A stretch of 43,234 bases of DNA from Candidatus Kuenenia stuttgartensis. Its GTDB lineage: Bacteria > Planctomycetota > Planctomycetia > Pirellulales > UBA1268. Positions 1 through 7,942 of the stretch are shown one piece after another (within the stretch, counting starts at the first letter, position 1; each line of letters starts with the position of its first letter). Below the pieces are notes generated by a model. The model did not search any database and was not told the DNA's origin. It saw nothing but the letters and a program-made list of their open reading frames with translations. Both the position numbers and the translations under genes were made by a program. The stretch lies in contig CAMDDA010000006.1 of assembly GCA_945890755.1 (NCBI GenBank), forward strand, positions 1-43,234, given 5' to 3'.

Positions 1-1
1 C

Positions 2-955
2 GCCGTTCGCGAGCACTCCGATCTGCTGCGGGAGTATTTCGGAAAGATCATCCCCCCGACCGACAACAAGTTCGCCGCCCTCAACTCGGCCGTGTGGTCC
101 GGCGGCTCGTTCATCTACGTGCCCAAGGGCGTGTCGATCGAATTCCCGCTCCAGGCGTACTTCCGCATCAACGCCGAAAGCATGGGGCAGTTCGAGCGGA
201 CGCTGATCATCGTCGACGAAGGCGCTCACGTGCACTACGTGGAGGGCTGCACCGCGCCGATGTACTCGACCGAGAGCCTCCACTCGGCGGTGGTGGAGAT
301 CGTGGTCAAGAAGCATGGTCGCTGCCGTTACACGACGATCCAAAACTGGGCCAACAACATCTACAACCTCGTCACCAAGCGGGCCATGGCCTACGAAGGC
401 GCCCTCATGGAGTGGATCGACGGCAACCTCGGCAGCCATCTGACGATGAAGTATCCGGCGGTCTACATGATGGAGCCCGGCGCACGCGGCGAGATTCTTT
501 CGATCGCCTTCGCCTCGGCCGGTCAGCACCAGGATGCCGGCGCCAAACTCGTGCATGCCGCCCCGCACACCAGCGGCCGGATCGTCTCCAAGAGCATCTC
601 GAAGAACGGCGGCCGGGCCAGCTACCGTGGCCTCGTGAAGGTGGAGCCGGGGGCCCGCAAGAGCCGGTCGAGCGTCGTCTGCGACGCGCTCATCCTCGAC
701 GACAAGAGCCGCAGCGACACCTACCCCTACATCGAGATCGAAGAGCAGGACGTATCGATCGGTCACGAGGCGAGTGTCTCGAAGATCGGCGAGGAGCAGC
801 TCTTCTATCTGATGAGCCGCGGCCTCACCGAGGCGGAGGCGAGCACGATGATCGTCGGCGGGTTCATCGAGCCGCTCGTGAAGGAACTGCCGATGGAGTA
901 TGCCGTCGAGATGAACAAGCTGATCCAGCTCCAGATGGAAGGCTCGGTGGGCTGA
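2..955 (+). CDS. sufB: Fe-S cluster assembly protein SufB (5' truncated by window edge)
   Basis: The frame is open from base 2, so the ATG at 92 in the ORF track is internal. Upstream codons read [31 protein letters not shown], typical SufB sequence. The visible part covers the SufB/SufD beta-helix core, with [12 protein letters not shown], the EGCTAP segment and the C-terminal block around [19 protein letters not shown]. SufB is the scaffold subunit of the cytoplasmic SufBCD complex, which builds Fe-S clusters. The stop is 4 bases before the sufD ATG, so the two are almost certainly co-transcribed. sufC would be expected upstream, outside the window. The family assignment is secure; only the N-terminus is missing. 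Confidence 0.96.
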   Translation, partial: AVREHSDLLREYFGKIIPPTDNKFAALNSAVWSGGSFIYVPKGVSIEFPLQAYFRINAESMGQFERTLIIVDEGAHVHYVEGCTAPMYSTESLHSAVVEIVVKKHGRCRYTTIQNWANNIYNLVTKRAMAYEGALMEWIDGNLGSHLTMKYPAVYMMEPGARGEILSIAFASAGQHQDAGAKLVHAAPHTSGRIVSKSISKNGGRASYRGLVKVEPGARKSRSSVVCDALILDDKSRSDTYPYIEIEEQDVSIGHEASVSKIGEEQLFYLMSRGLTEAEASTMIVGGFIEPLVKELPMEYAVEMNKLIQLQMEGSVG

Positions 956-959
956 CCTC

Positions 960-2336
960 ATGACGACCGCCGTCGCTCCGCCGCCTGCCGCCACGCCCTT
1001 CACCCGCGAACTGCTCGAGTTGATGATCCGCGGGTCGGCGTCGCCCGACTGGGCGTCCGATCTCCGCCGCGATGCCGTCGATCGGCTCGCGGCTCTCGGC
1101 CTCCCCGACCGCCGAGACGAAAACTGGATGCGGACCGACCTGCGGCTGTTCAAGCCTGCCAACTGGTCGTTCCGTCCCGCCCCGGCGGCCGACGCATCGC
1201 TGCCTCGGGGTCTGCTCACCACCGGATCCACCGCGCTCGCCGAGGACTTCGACGACGCCCCGACCGAAGCGGCCCCGGCCACGCTTGCCGGCCGGTTTAC
1301 GGCGCTCGACGGCCATGTCGTGGTCGATGAACTCGCTCCGGAACTGGCCGCTCAAGGTGTGGTATTCGGCTCCGCCGATCGCCTGCTCGCGGAACGGCCC
1401 GATGCCTTTCGGCCGCACTGGTTTTCGGTCATCGATCCCGGGTGCGACTGGTTCGCCGCCCTGCATGCCGCGTTCCATCGGGCCAGTGCGGTGCTCTACG
1501 TGCCGCCGGGCGTGCGGGTCACGGCTCCGTTTCATGTGCTCTCCGCCCTCTCCGATGGCGGCCTCGATACCGGGCACGTGCTCGTGGTGCTCGGCGACGG
1601 AGCCGAGGCCACCGTGCTCACGGAGACGGCCGGCGGTGGAGCGAGCGGCAACGGCGGATTCCACTGCGGCGGCACCGAGATCGTCGTCGGCCAGTCGGCC
1701 TTCCTGCGGATGGTGAATCTCCAGAATTGGAACACGGGCGTCTGGCACTTCGCCCGGCAGAAAGCGGTCGTCCATGCCGGGGGCAGGCTCCAGTGGACGC
1801 TCGGCGCCCTCGGCAGCCGGCTCTCGCAGGTGGCGCAGGACGTCGCCCTCGTCGGCCGCAATGCCAACGCCCAGGTGAACGGCGTGATGTTCACGGAAGG
1901 CCGCCAGCAGCTCGTCTACAACACACTTCAGCACCACGAGGCCCCGGCCTGCAAGAGCGACCTGCTCTACAAGGGGGCCCTGCAGGATCGCAGCCGGCTC
2001 GTGTGGCGCGGCATGATCAAGGTGGACAAGGCGGCCCAGAAGACCGACGGCTACCAGCGGAACGACAACCTGATGCTCTCCAAGGAGTCGCGGGCCGATT
2101 CGATCCCGGGCCTGGAGATCGAGGCCGACGATGTGCGGTGCACGCACGGTGCAACCAGCGGCCGGGTGGACACCGACCAGATTTTCTACGCCCAGGCCCG
2201 CGGTCTCACGGCCGACGAGGCGGCGAGGCTGGTGGTGGCCGGCTTCTTCCAGCAGGTGTTCGACCGCATCACGATCGCACCCGTTCGCGAGGCTCTCGCC
2301 CGCGCGATCGGGCAGCGAATCCGCCGAATCAACTGA
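960..2336 (+). CDS. sufD: Fe-S cluster assembly protein SufD
   Basis: This 458-residue protein has the SufD layout: a variable N-terminal half, then a SufB/D-like beta-helix. That core includes the ALHAAFHRASAVLYVPPGV region and the conserved C-terminal block with LMLSKESRADSIPGLEIEADDVRCTHGATSGRVD and RGLTADEAARLVVAGFF. It partners SufB and SufC in the cytoplasmic SufBCD complex, which assembles and delivers Fe-S clusters. The ATG at 960 sits 4 bases after the sufB stop, and the next gene starts 13 bases after the sufD stop. This is therefore a tight operon. The length is normal for the family. Confidence 0.96.
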   Translation: MTTAVAPPPAATPFTRELLELMIRGSASPDWASDLRRDAVDRLAALGLPDRRDENWMRTDLRLFKPANWSFRPAPAADASLPRGLLTTGSTALAEDFDDAPTEAAPATLAGRFTALDGHVVVDELAPELAAQGVVFGSADRLLAERPDAFRPHWFSVIDPGCDWFAALHAAFHRASAVLYVPPGVRVTAPFHVLSALSDGGLDTGHVLVVLGDGAEATVLTETAGGGASGNGGFHCGGTEIVVGQSAFLRMVNLQNWNTGVWHFARQKAVVHAGGRLQWTLGALGSRLSQVAQDVALVGRNANAQVNGVMFTEGRQQLVYNTLQHHEAPACKSDLLYKGALQDRSRLVWRGMIKVDKAAQKTDGYQRNDNLMLSKESRADSIPGLEIEADDVRCTHGATSGRVDTDQIFYAQARGLTADEAARLVVAGFFQQVFDRITIAPVREALARAIGQRIRRIN

Positions 2337-2349
2337 GGTGCCACAACGC

Positions 2350-3138
2350 ATGGCCGAATTCGTGAAGGTTGCGAACGTCTCCGAAGTGCCCGATCCGGGC
2401 AAGACGCTCGTCGAGGTCGATGGCGAGATGGTGGCCCTGTTCCACGTCGACGGGCAGTGGCATGCGATCGACGACGTCTGCACGCACGACGGCGGCCCGC
2501 TGGCCGACGGCGAGCTCCGCAATCACACGATCTCCTGTCCGCGGCACGGAGCGAAGTTCGATATCCGCACCGGTGCCGCCCTCACGATGCCGGCCATCCG
2601 GCCGACGCGGGCCCACGACGTGAAGGTCGAAGGGGCCACGGTGTTCGTGCGGCTTCGGGAAGAGCCCGGGTCCGCCGGCCCGGCAGCCCATGCGTTGCCG
2701 ATCCAGGCGACGGGAACGGCCGGCTCGGCGCAGGTGGCGGCGTCCGTGCCTGCGGCCGCCACGCCCGGGGCGGCAACTGCGTCCGCGACAGCCGCTGCAT
2801 CCCCGGCGGCCGGCCAGCCGCTCTGCGAGGATGCCGTTCGCGAACTGCTCAAGGACGTGAAGGACCCCGAGCTCTTCGTCAACATCGTCGACCTCGGTCT
2901 CATCTACGGCGTGACGCTCTCTCCGGCCGCCGATACCGGCGGCAAGCAGCACGTGGCGATCGACATGACGATGACGAGCCCGGCCTGCCCTGCCGGTCCG
3001 CAACTGATCGGCGACACGAAGCGGGTGCTGGCCGCCCATCCGGAGGTCTCGGCCGTCGAGGTGCGGATCGTCATGGATCCTCCCTGGACCCCCGACCGCA
3101 TGACCGAAGCCGCCCGCGACCAGCTCGGGATCTTCTAA
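2350..3138 (+). CDS. Rieske [2Fe-2S] ferredoxin fused to a MIP18/SufT-like (DUF59) domain
   Basis: The protein has 262 residues in two domains. Residues 1 to about 105 are a Rieske-type ferredoxin with both cluster boxes visible: CTHDGG (C44, H46) and CPRHGAKFD (C63, H66). An Ala/Pro/Gly-rich linker of about 50 residues follows. The C-terminal part of about 105 residues is a MIP18/PaaD/SufT-type domain, with KDPELFVNIVDLGLIYGV and the conserved cysteine in MTSPACPAGPQL, ending MDPPWTPDRMTEAARDQLGIF. MIP18-family proteins act in Fe-S maturation, so its place after sufBD suggests a carrier or targeting role with a bound redox cluster; that role is inferred. The start is the ATG at 2350, with GAGGTG 9 bases upstream. 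The longer ORF from 2131 would run through sufD. Confidence 0.9.
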   Translation: MAEFVKVANVSEVPDPGKTLVEVDGEMVALFHVDGQWHAIDDVCTHDGGPLADGELRNHTISCPRHGAKFDIRTGAALTMPAIRPTRAHDVKVEGATVFVRLREEPGSAGPAAHALPIQATGTAGSAQVAASVPAAATPGAATASATAAASPAAGQPLCEDAVRELLKDVKDPELFVNIVDLGLIYGVTLSPAADTGGKQHVAIDMTMTSPACPAGPQLIGDTKRVLAAHPEVSAVEVRIVMDPPWTPDRMTEAARDQLGIF

Positions 3139-3174
3139 TGCGGCCCGCAGCAGGTTGACCTCCTGTGGCGGAGT

Positions 3175-3214
3175 TCGGGGCTGCCCACGCCCCGTCGCCG
3201 GACGCTCGCTGAGG
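3175..3214 (+). repeat. Family C hairpin repeat, copy 1
   Basis: The sequence TCGGGGCTGCCCACGCCCCG followed by GCCGGACGCTCGCTGAGG recurs at 10815-10855 with few changes. CGGGGC and GCCCCG can form a 6-bp stem. It lies 36 bases past the stop of the Rieske-MIP18 gene, and the other copy lies past lepA, so it may mark gene ends. Two copies are too few to define a family firmly. Confidence 0.55.
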
Positions 3215-3394
3215 TAGCGCAGGTAAAAGGTGCGTCACCGGCTCGGGAGCGGTACAAGTCTCGTCGCGGGACCTCGAAGACTCGGTCCAAATGCTCCTCG
3301 AGCTTGCACCGACCCCCTTGCCTCCCTGGCTGCGCTCGGCGGCATACGCCGGCGACGGGGCACGGGCAGCCCCTCACGGCCGTATTCGCGAACT

Positions 3395-3444
3395 GTAGGC
3401 CCGTTGCTCCGCAACGGGCTGCCCGTCACGGAGTGACGGGCCTA
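3395..3444. repeat. Family A double-hairpin palindromic repeat, full copy
   Basis: Two 9-bp stems with 3-base loops stand side by side: GCCCGTTGC-tcc-GCAACGGGC and GCCCGTCAC-gga-GTGACGGGC. Outer ends TAGG and CCTA are also complementary, so the whole 50-mer is an imperfect palindrome. It separates the convergent Rieske-MIP18 and TlpA-like genes. A second, damaged piece (GCAACGGGCAGCCCCTCACGGCGT, 3450 onward) follows at once and runs into the 3' end of the TlpA-like gene. The rest of the 3139-3465 gap shows no gene. Confidence 0.9.
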
Positions 3445-3465
3445 CGTCAGGCAACGGGCAGCCCC

Positions 3466-4083
3466 TCACGGCGTCGTGGTTGGCAGCAGGCTGCGGATTT
3501 CAGCCTCGACGTCGGCGTAGGTGAACGGCCGGCCGAGCCGGCGGGCTGCGTCGTCGTCGTCGAACCGGCGGGCGAGCGTGCCGTCGGGCTTCCAGACGTA
3601 AACGGCCGGGATGCTCACGAGGTCGAGCTTCTCGTAAAGCGAGTCCGCGTCTTCCTTCGTGAGCATGTTCTCGATCCCGCCCGCGCCGACCTTCTCCAGG
3701 AACGACCGCACCGGCGGCAGGACCTCCTCGGGGGTGCCGAGGCCCTCGTAGTCGAAGGAGATGGAGAGGCAGGCCACCTGATCGCGATACTTCTGCGCCA
3801 GCGCGACGAGGCTCGGGAATTCCTTCACGCAGGGGGGGCACGACGTGCTCCAGCAGTCGAGCACGACGATCCGGCCGCGATGGCGCTCGACGGCCGCCAT
3901 CAGGCCGGCGTGATCGACGAGCGCGACGTCGATGGCCTGCGTGGCCGAGCGCGGCTCGACCGGTGCCGGTGCGGCCGTGGCGGCCGGCGGCGGCTGCGGA
4001 GGTGGCGAGCAGCCGGCGATCGGGCAGAATGCCAGACCAGCCGCCACGATCAGATGCCACGCGATGCCACGATTCGAGCACAT
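3466..4083 (-). CDS. TlpA-like thioredoxin-fold lipoprotein
   Basis: This is a 205-residue protein with a lipoprotein signal: hydrophobic WHLIVAAGLAF, lipobox PIAG-C at Cys25, then a Pro/Ala-rich tether. The mature part is a TlpA/ResA-type thioredoxin fold with the active site WSTSCPPC (C82, C85) and the cis-Pro region near SIPAVYVWKPDG. Such proteins exchange thiols and disulfides at the cell envelope, often for cytochrome c maturation or protein repair; the substrate here is unknown. The start is the ATG at 4083, because the ORF-track start at 4317 adds 78 residues of shadow sequence before the signal peptide. This start overlaps the divergent trmH-like start by 20 bases. The stop codon lies inside family A repeat sequence. 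Confidence 0.85.
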   Translation of the reverse strand: MCSNRGIAWHLIVAAGLAFCPIAGCSPPPQPPPAATAAPAPVEPRSATQAIDVALVDHAGLMAAVERHRGRIVVLDCWSTSCPPCVKEFPSLVALAQKYRDQVACLSISFDYEGLGTPEEVLPPVRSFLEKVGAGGIENMLTKEDADSLYEKLDLVSIPAVYVWKPDGTLARRFDDDDAARRLGRPFTYADVEAEIRSLLPTTTP

Positions 4084-4579
4084 CAGGCACAAGCCTCCCG
4101 AGATCCTGCCGACGCCGCGCGAGCTCGTCGTCGCCTGCGCGGCGATGCGCAGCCATGTCAATCTCTCGCATATCGTACGGACCTGCGGCTGTTTTGGCAT
4201 CCGCCGCGTGATCGCCTGCGGCGCGGCCCGGCTGCATGAGCGGATCGCCCGCGACGGCGCCGAGTCGGTGGTGCTCGACGTGCATCGCAGCCTGCCCCCC
4301 GTGCTCGACCGGCTCAAGGCCGAGGGCTATCAGCTCGTGGGCCTCGAGCAGACGACGCATTCGGAGCGGCTGTTTTCGTTTGCGTTCGCGCCACGGACGG
4401 TGCTGGTGATCGGCAACGAGCGGACGGGGCTGGAGCCCGACGAGCTCGTGCGGCTCGACCGCGTGGCCGAGATTCCGATGGCCGGGATGCCCCACAGTCT
4501 CAATGCCGCCACGTCCACGGCGATCGCGGTCTATGAATACTGCCGCCAGCATCCGGTGGCCGTGGGGATTGCACCGTGA
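4064..4579 (+). CDS. TrmH/SpoU family RNA 2'-O-methyltransferase
   Basis: The 171-residue product shows the SPOUT (trefoil-knot) motifs. They are NLSHIVRTCGCFGI (motif 1), LVIGNERTGL (motif 2) and IPMAGMPHSLNAATSTAIAVYEY (motif 3). These enzymes methylate ribose 2'-OH groups in tRNA or rRNA using SAM; the target cannot be told from sequence. The start at 4064 keeps the HIRHKPPEI lead-in. An alternative is the ATG at 4145, which would remove the overlap with the lipoprotein gene but cut close to motif 1. The stop TGA overlaps the GTG of the next gene (GTGA), which suggests translational coupling. Confidence 0.85.
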   Translation: MPRFEHIRHKPPEILPTPRELVVACAAMRSHVNLSHIVRTCGCFGIRRVIACGAARLHERIARDGAESVVLDVHRSLPPVLDRLKAEGYQLVGLEQTTHSERLFSFAFAPRTVLVIGNERTGLEPDELVRLDRVAEIPMAGMPHSLNAATSTAIAVYEYCRQHPVAVGIAP

Positions 4580-5490
4580 CGCTCGTCATCGGTGCTGACG
4601 AAGCGGGCTATGGGCCCAACCTCGGCCCGCTCGTCGTCGCGGCCACGGCCTGGCGGGTCGATGCCGTGCCCGACGACGTCGAGCAGCGATTCGCCGCGGT
4701 CGCGGCCGAGCTTGCCGGCCTGTGGGGCGACTCGAAGCAGATCTACAAGGGCGGAGCCGGCCTCGCAGCGCTCGAGCGCGGCGCACTGGCCGGCATCGCG
4801 GTCACGACCGGGCGCATGCCCGCGGCCTGGAGCGAACTCGCCCCCGTCGTCGGCTGCCTGCAGGATGTCGAGCTACCGGAGTACGAGTCGCTGTGCGCGA
4901 TCACCCTGCCGGTCGCAGCCGATCTCGATGCCGGTCTGCCTCCAGCGCTCGCTGCAACGCTGGCCGCTCAGGGCGTGACGCTCGCGGCGGTGCGGTGCAC
5001 GGTGGTCTCTCCGGCGGCCTTCAATCGACTCCTCGACGCCGGCCTCAACAAGTCGGATCTGCTCTCGCAGGTGACGCTCGACCTCGCGGCGGGCCTGGTC
5101 GCGGCGGCTGGGCCGACGGTCGTCTGGTGTGATCGGCACGGCGGCCGCAAGCGGTATGCGCCGCTGGTCTCCAGGCATTTTTCCGCGCCACTCGTGCAGG
5201 CCCGGGAGGAGACGAACGTCCGCTCCGTCTATGCCATCCCGGCGGCGAACCTCCGGATCGAGTTCAGCGTGGGGGGCGAGGCGAGGACGCCCGTGGCGTT
5301 GGCGAGCATGACGGCGAAGTATGTGCGGGAACTGGCGATGCGGGCCTTCAACGGCCACTGGGGCCGGCTGGTGCCCGGCCTGGAGCCGACGGCCGGGTAT
5401 CCCGTCGATGCGGTTCGCTGGCGGCGAGCGGCGGCGGCGGCCGTGGAGCAGGCGGGCACCGACTGGGATGCGGTCTGGCGCCGGGCGTGA
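4576..5490 (+). CDS. Ribonuclease HII-like protein, divergent family
   Basis: The 304-residue protein opens with IGADEAGYGPNLGPLVVAA, which matches the RNase HII DEAG active-site block (D8, E9). A DSK motif (GDSKQIYKG) follows, as in RNase HII DSKKL. A later WCDRHGGRKRY supplies a possible third carboxylate. GGEARTPVALASMTAKYVRE resembles the RNase HII block GDA..siAAASilAKvtRD, with Glu where the fourth Asp is expected. Typical RNase HII is about 200 residues, so this protein has about 100 extra residues between the blocks. The role in cleaving RNA in RNA/DNA hybrids is inferred. The start is GTG at 4576, overlapping the trmH-like stop (GTGA). Confidence 0.7.
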   Translation: MTLVIGADEAGYGPNLGPLVVAATAWRVDAVPDDVEQRFAAVAAELAGLWGDSKQIYKGGAGLAALERGALAGIAVTTGRMPAAWSELAPVVGCLQDVELPEYESLCAITLPVAADLDAGLPPALAATLAAQGVTLAAVRCTVVSPAAFNRLLDAGLNKSDLLSQVTLDLAAGLVAAAGPTVVWCDRHGGRKRYAPLVSRHFSAPLVQAREETNVRSVYAIPAANLRIEFSVGGEARTPVALASMTAKYVRELAMRAFNGHWGRLVPGLEPTAGYPVDAVRWRRAAAAAVEQAGTDWDAVWRRA

Positions 5491-5508
5491 GGCCCGTTGG
5501 GCTGCCCG
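5491..5508. repeat. Family A remnant with internal deletion
   Basis: GGCCCGTTGGGCTGCCCG directly follows the TGA stop of the RNase HII-like gene. It equals the start of the copy at 3395 (GGCCCGTTG-CTCCGCAAC-GGGCTGCCCG) with nine bases, CTCCGCAAC, removed. It still allows a small GCCC-gtt-GGGC hairpin. Confidence 0.55.
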
Positions 5509-5561
5509 CCCCGAACGTCGCTGCTTGCGTGCTGTCCCGGCGCGTCGCACAATCTCGCCGC

Positions 5562-6047
5562 ATGCCCCCGACGCATCTGTTTATCGTTCGTCATGCCGTC
5601 GCCGAAGACATATCGGAGGCGGGTGACGATGCCTCGCGCCGGCTGACGAAAAAGGGGCGCAAGGCCTTCGTGCGACTCGTCGGCCAGCTCCGCGCCGCTG
5701 GGATGGATGTCGACCTCGTCGCCACCTCGCCACTCGCCCGCACGCGGGAAACGGCCGCCGCGCTCGCCGAAGAAGTCGGGGGCAGGCCGCCGGTCGAGGT
5801 CGTCGATGCGCTCGCCCCGGGGTCCGATTGGCGGGCCATGGTGGAGTGGACCTCCCGCCAGGATGCCGACCGGGTCGCCTGGGTGGGGCATGCGCCGTGC
5901 GTCGGGCAGCTCGTGGCGCAGGCGATCGGTGCCGCCGGGGCCGGGGTCGTGATGCAGAAGGGAGCCGTGGCCTCGATCCGGCTGCCGGGCGGCATCGGCG
6001 AGCCCGGCGACCTGGAGTGGCTGGTGACGCCCGACCTCGTCGATTGA
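5562..6047 (+). CDS. sixA: SixA-like phosphohistidine phosphatase (histidine phosphatase superfamily)
   Basis: This 161-residue protein has the histidine phosphatase signature early (FIVRHAVAE, the catalytic RH), then ATSPLARTRETA and the second catalytic histidine in GHAPCVGQL. Length and motifs match SixA, which removes phosphate from histidine phosphotransfer domains in E. coli. The substrate here is unknown. The ATG at 5562 is preferred because the 25 extra residues of the ORF-track start have no homology to the family. A weak promoter-like pair (TTGCGT-17-CACAAT, 5525-5553) ends only 8 bases before the ATG, so the transcript may have a very short leader. Confidence 0.85.
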   Translation: MPPTHLFIVRHAVAEDISEAGDDASRRLTKKGRKAFVRLVGQLRAAGMDVDLVATSPLARTRETAAALAEEVGGRPPVEVVDALAPGSDWRAMVEWTSRQDADRVAWVGHAPCVGQLVAQAIGAAGAGVVMQKGAVASIRLPGGIGEPGDLEWLVTPDLVD

Positions 6048-6101
6048 ACCGCTGCCTTGCCGGCGGGAGAGGCCGGACTCCACCTCCCCGGGGCTGGCGT
6101 C

Positions 6102-6107
6102 TACAAT
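6102..6107 (+). promoter_or_regulatory. Possible -10 element for the cytochrome peroxidase gene
   Basis: TACAAT differs from TATAAT at one base and lies 75 bases before the ATG at 6183. No convincing -35 box is at the right spacing, so this is a weak call. Confidence 0.3.
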
Positions 6108-6182
6108 CCTGGCAACCAAACGGGCCGCCGATGCAAAAGTATCGGCCCCAGGCCGCCGTGCCATTTCATTCGGAGTCGAGTC

Positions 6183-7721
6183 ATGTCCGTTCTCGCCGAT
6201 CGTCGTGATGCCGCGTGGATCTGCCCGCTTTCGCTCCTCGTAATCGGCCTCGCGGCCGTGGCCGTCGGCTGTGCGCCGGCTGCAGGCCCTGGTGTGCCGG
6301 CTGGCAACGTCGTCGAGACGATCGAGGTGATCTCCGCCGATGAGCCGAAGCCGGCCAACCCCGGCGTGGTCGAAACGGCTGCAGCCGTGCGGAAGGCGGT
6401 CGAGGAGACGAACGAGGCCATCGCCGATGCCGACCAGCGGATTGCCGAGGCGGCGGAGTCGCTCGAACGCAAGGAGACGCCGGCCGAGCAGCAGACGGTC
6501 GCGGCCAAGACGGATGCGTCGTCAGAGCAGGCGAAAGCCGGCGCCGTGGAGCCGAAGAAGACCGCCGCCCCTCGTGAGCCGGTGAAGCTCGGTGATCCGG
6601 CCCTGACGGCGGGCGTGCCCGCGAAAGCCGCCGGCGTACCGATCACGCTTCCCGAGATCACGGAGTGGCTCGACGACCCGAGGAACTTCGTGGAGTTGGA
6701 GCCTGTGCTGCCGCTTGGCCTCTCACAGGGCGCCGCCCAGATCACGGGCCTCGACAAGAACCCACTCACGCGGGCCAAGATCGAACTTGGTCGGCAGCTG
6801 TACTTCGATACGCGGCTCTCGGCCGACTCCACCGTCAGCTGCGCCAGCTGCCACAACCCGGCCGAGGGTTACTCCGCGCATACCACCACCGGCGTGGGCA
6901 TTCGAGGTCAGCTGGGGGGGCGGAATTCCCCCGTCTCATTCAATCGCATCCTGTCGGGGCCGCAGTTCTGGGACGGCCGCGTCGATTCGCTGGAAGCCCA
7001 GGCGGTGGGGCCGATTCAGAATCCGATCGAGATGGGCTTCACCCACGAGGGCGTCGTCAAGCGGCTCAGCGAGATTCCGGTCTACCAGCGGCAGTTCGAG
7101 AAGATTTTTGGCGAGCTCACGATCGACCGCGTCGGTGAGGCGATCGCAGCCTTCGAGCGGGTGCTCGTGACGGCGCCATCCCCCTATGATTATGGCGAGC
7201 AACTGCGGGCCTTCGCCGGCCTCGACGAGGACGACATCGCCGACGATCCCGAATTGGCCGCCAAATATGCGGCTGCGAAGGAGGCGGCCGTGGCCCATCC
7301 GATGAGCGAGTCGGCCCAGCGCGGTCGCGACATCTTCTTCAGCGAGAAGGGGAACTGCACCGCCTGCCACGTCGGGGCCAATCTCGCCGACGAGCAGTAC
7401 CACAACATCGGCATCGGCATGGACAAGGAGCAGCCCGACCTGGGCCGATTCGTTGTCACGAAGGACGAGAAGGACACCGGCGCCTTCAAGACGCCCACGG
7501 TGCGCAACGTGGCCCTCACGGCTCCCTACATGCACGACGGCTCGGTGGCGACGCTCGAAGAAGTCGTCGAGTGGTACGACAAGGGGGGCCACCCCAATCC
7601 GCACCTCAGCGGCAAGATCAGGCCACTCAAGCTCACGCCGCAGGAGAAGGCCGACCTCGTCGAGTTCATGAAGGCCTGCACGGGCCCCACGCCGACCGTC
7701 GAAACCAGCCGCCTTCCCTGA
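6183..7721 (+). CDS. Di-haem cytochrome c peroxidase (CcpA/MauG family) lipoprotein
   Basis: The 512-residue protein carries two haem c sites, CASCH (220-224) and CTACH (392-396). It also has the family's C-terminal signature GAFKTPTVRNVALTAPYMHDGS. A lipoprotein signal is visible (LLVIGLAAVAVG-C, Cys30). Residues of about 55-140 are charged and Ala/Glu/Lys-rich with heptad-like spacing (AAVRKAVEETNEAIADADQRIAEAAESLE), a probable coiled-coil stalk that is unusual for this family. The enzyme would reduce peroxide, or act MauG-like, on the periplasmic face while tethered to the membrane. The start at 6183 has GGAG upstream and leaves the signal peptide at the N-terminus. Family is certain, physiological electron donor unknown. 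Confidence 0.9.
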   Translation: MSVLADRRDAAWICPLSLLVIGLAAVAVGCAPAAGPGVPAGNVVETIEVISADEPKPANPGVVETAAAVRKAVEETNEAIADADQRIAEAAESLERKETPAEQQTVAAKTDASSEQAKAGAVEPKKTAAPREPVKLGDPALTAGVPAKAAGVPITLPEITEWLDDPRNFVELEPVLPLGLSQGAAQITGLDKNPLTRAKIELGRQLYFDTRLSADSTVSCASCHNPAEGYSAHTTTGVGIRGQLGGRNSPVSFNRILSGPQFWDGRVDSLEAQAVGPIQNPIEMGFTHEGVVKRLSEIPVYQRQFEKIFGELTIDRVGEAIAAFERVLVTAPSPYDYGEQLRAFAGLDEDDIADDPELAAKYAAAKEAAVAHPMSESAQRGRDIFFSEKGNCTACHVGANLADEQYHNIGIGMDKEQPDLGRFVVTKDEKDTGAFKTPTVRNVALTAPYMHDGSVATLEEVVEWYDKGGHPNPHLSGKIRPLKLTPQEKADLVEFMKACTGPTPTVETSRLP

Positions 7722-7740
7722 GCGCTGGCGCGGGGACGCT

Positions 7741-7884
7741 CATACAAGCCCTGAGCGCGAGCGCCGGGATTCCTCCGCGCGCGATCCCCCGGCTTGCGCC
7801 TGGGGGCTTTTATGGGAGGGGATCTCCTGGCTTGCGCCTGGGGCTTTTGACGCTCATACAAGCCCTGAGCGCGAGCAACGGGAT
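7741..7884. repeat. Family B repeat cluster, four degenerate copies
   Basis: The interval holds CATACAAGCCCTGAGCGCGAGCGCCGGGAT (7741-7770), ATCCCCCGGCTTGCGCCTGGGGGCTTTTATG (7784-7813), a decayed copy with ATCTCCTGGCTTGCGCCTGGGGC (7822-7848), and a fourth in the first orientation (7855-7884). The outer two copies are inverted relative to the inner two. The cluster begins 19 bases past the peroxidase stop and fills most of the gap before the ROK kinase gene. Confidence 0.85.
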
Positions 7885-7942
7885 TCCGTCGCCCCACGGC
7901 AGGCGTCATACTCGGGGGCTCGCCGCAGGCACTCCGACGCAC

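Noticed and set aside
864-2522. 552-residue minus-strand ORF across sufD
   Set aside because: Antisense shadow of sufD and the Rieske gene; composition is Arg/Gly/His-rich with no recognisable motif.
3215-3300. Possible tRNA-like fold in the gap after the Rieske-MIP18 gene
   Set aside because: No acceptor-stem pairing or TTC-type T-loop in the right places.
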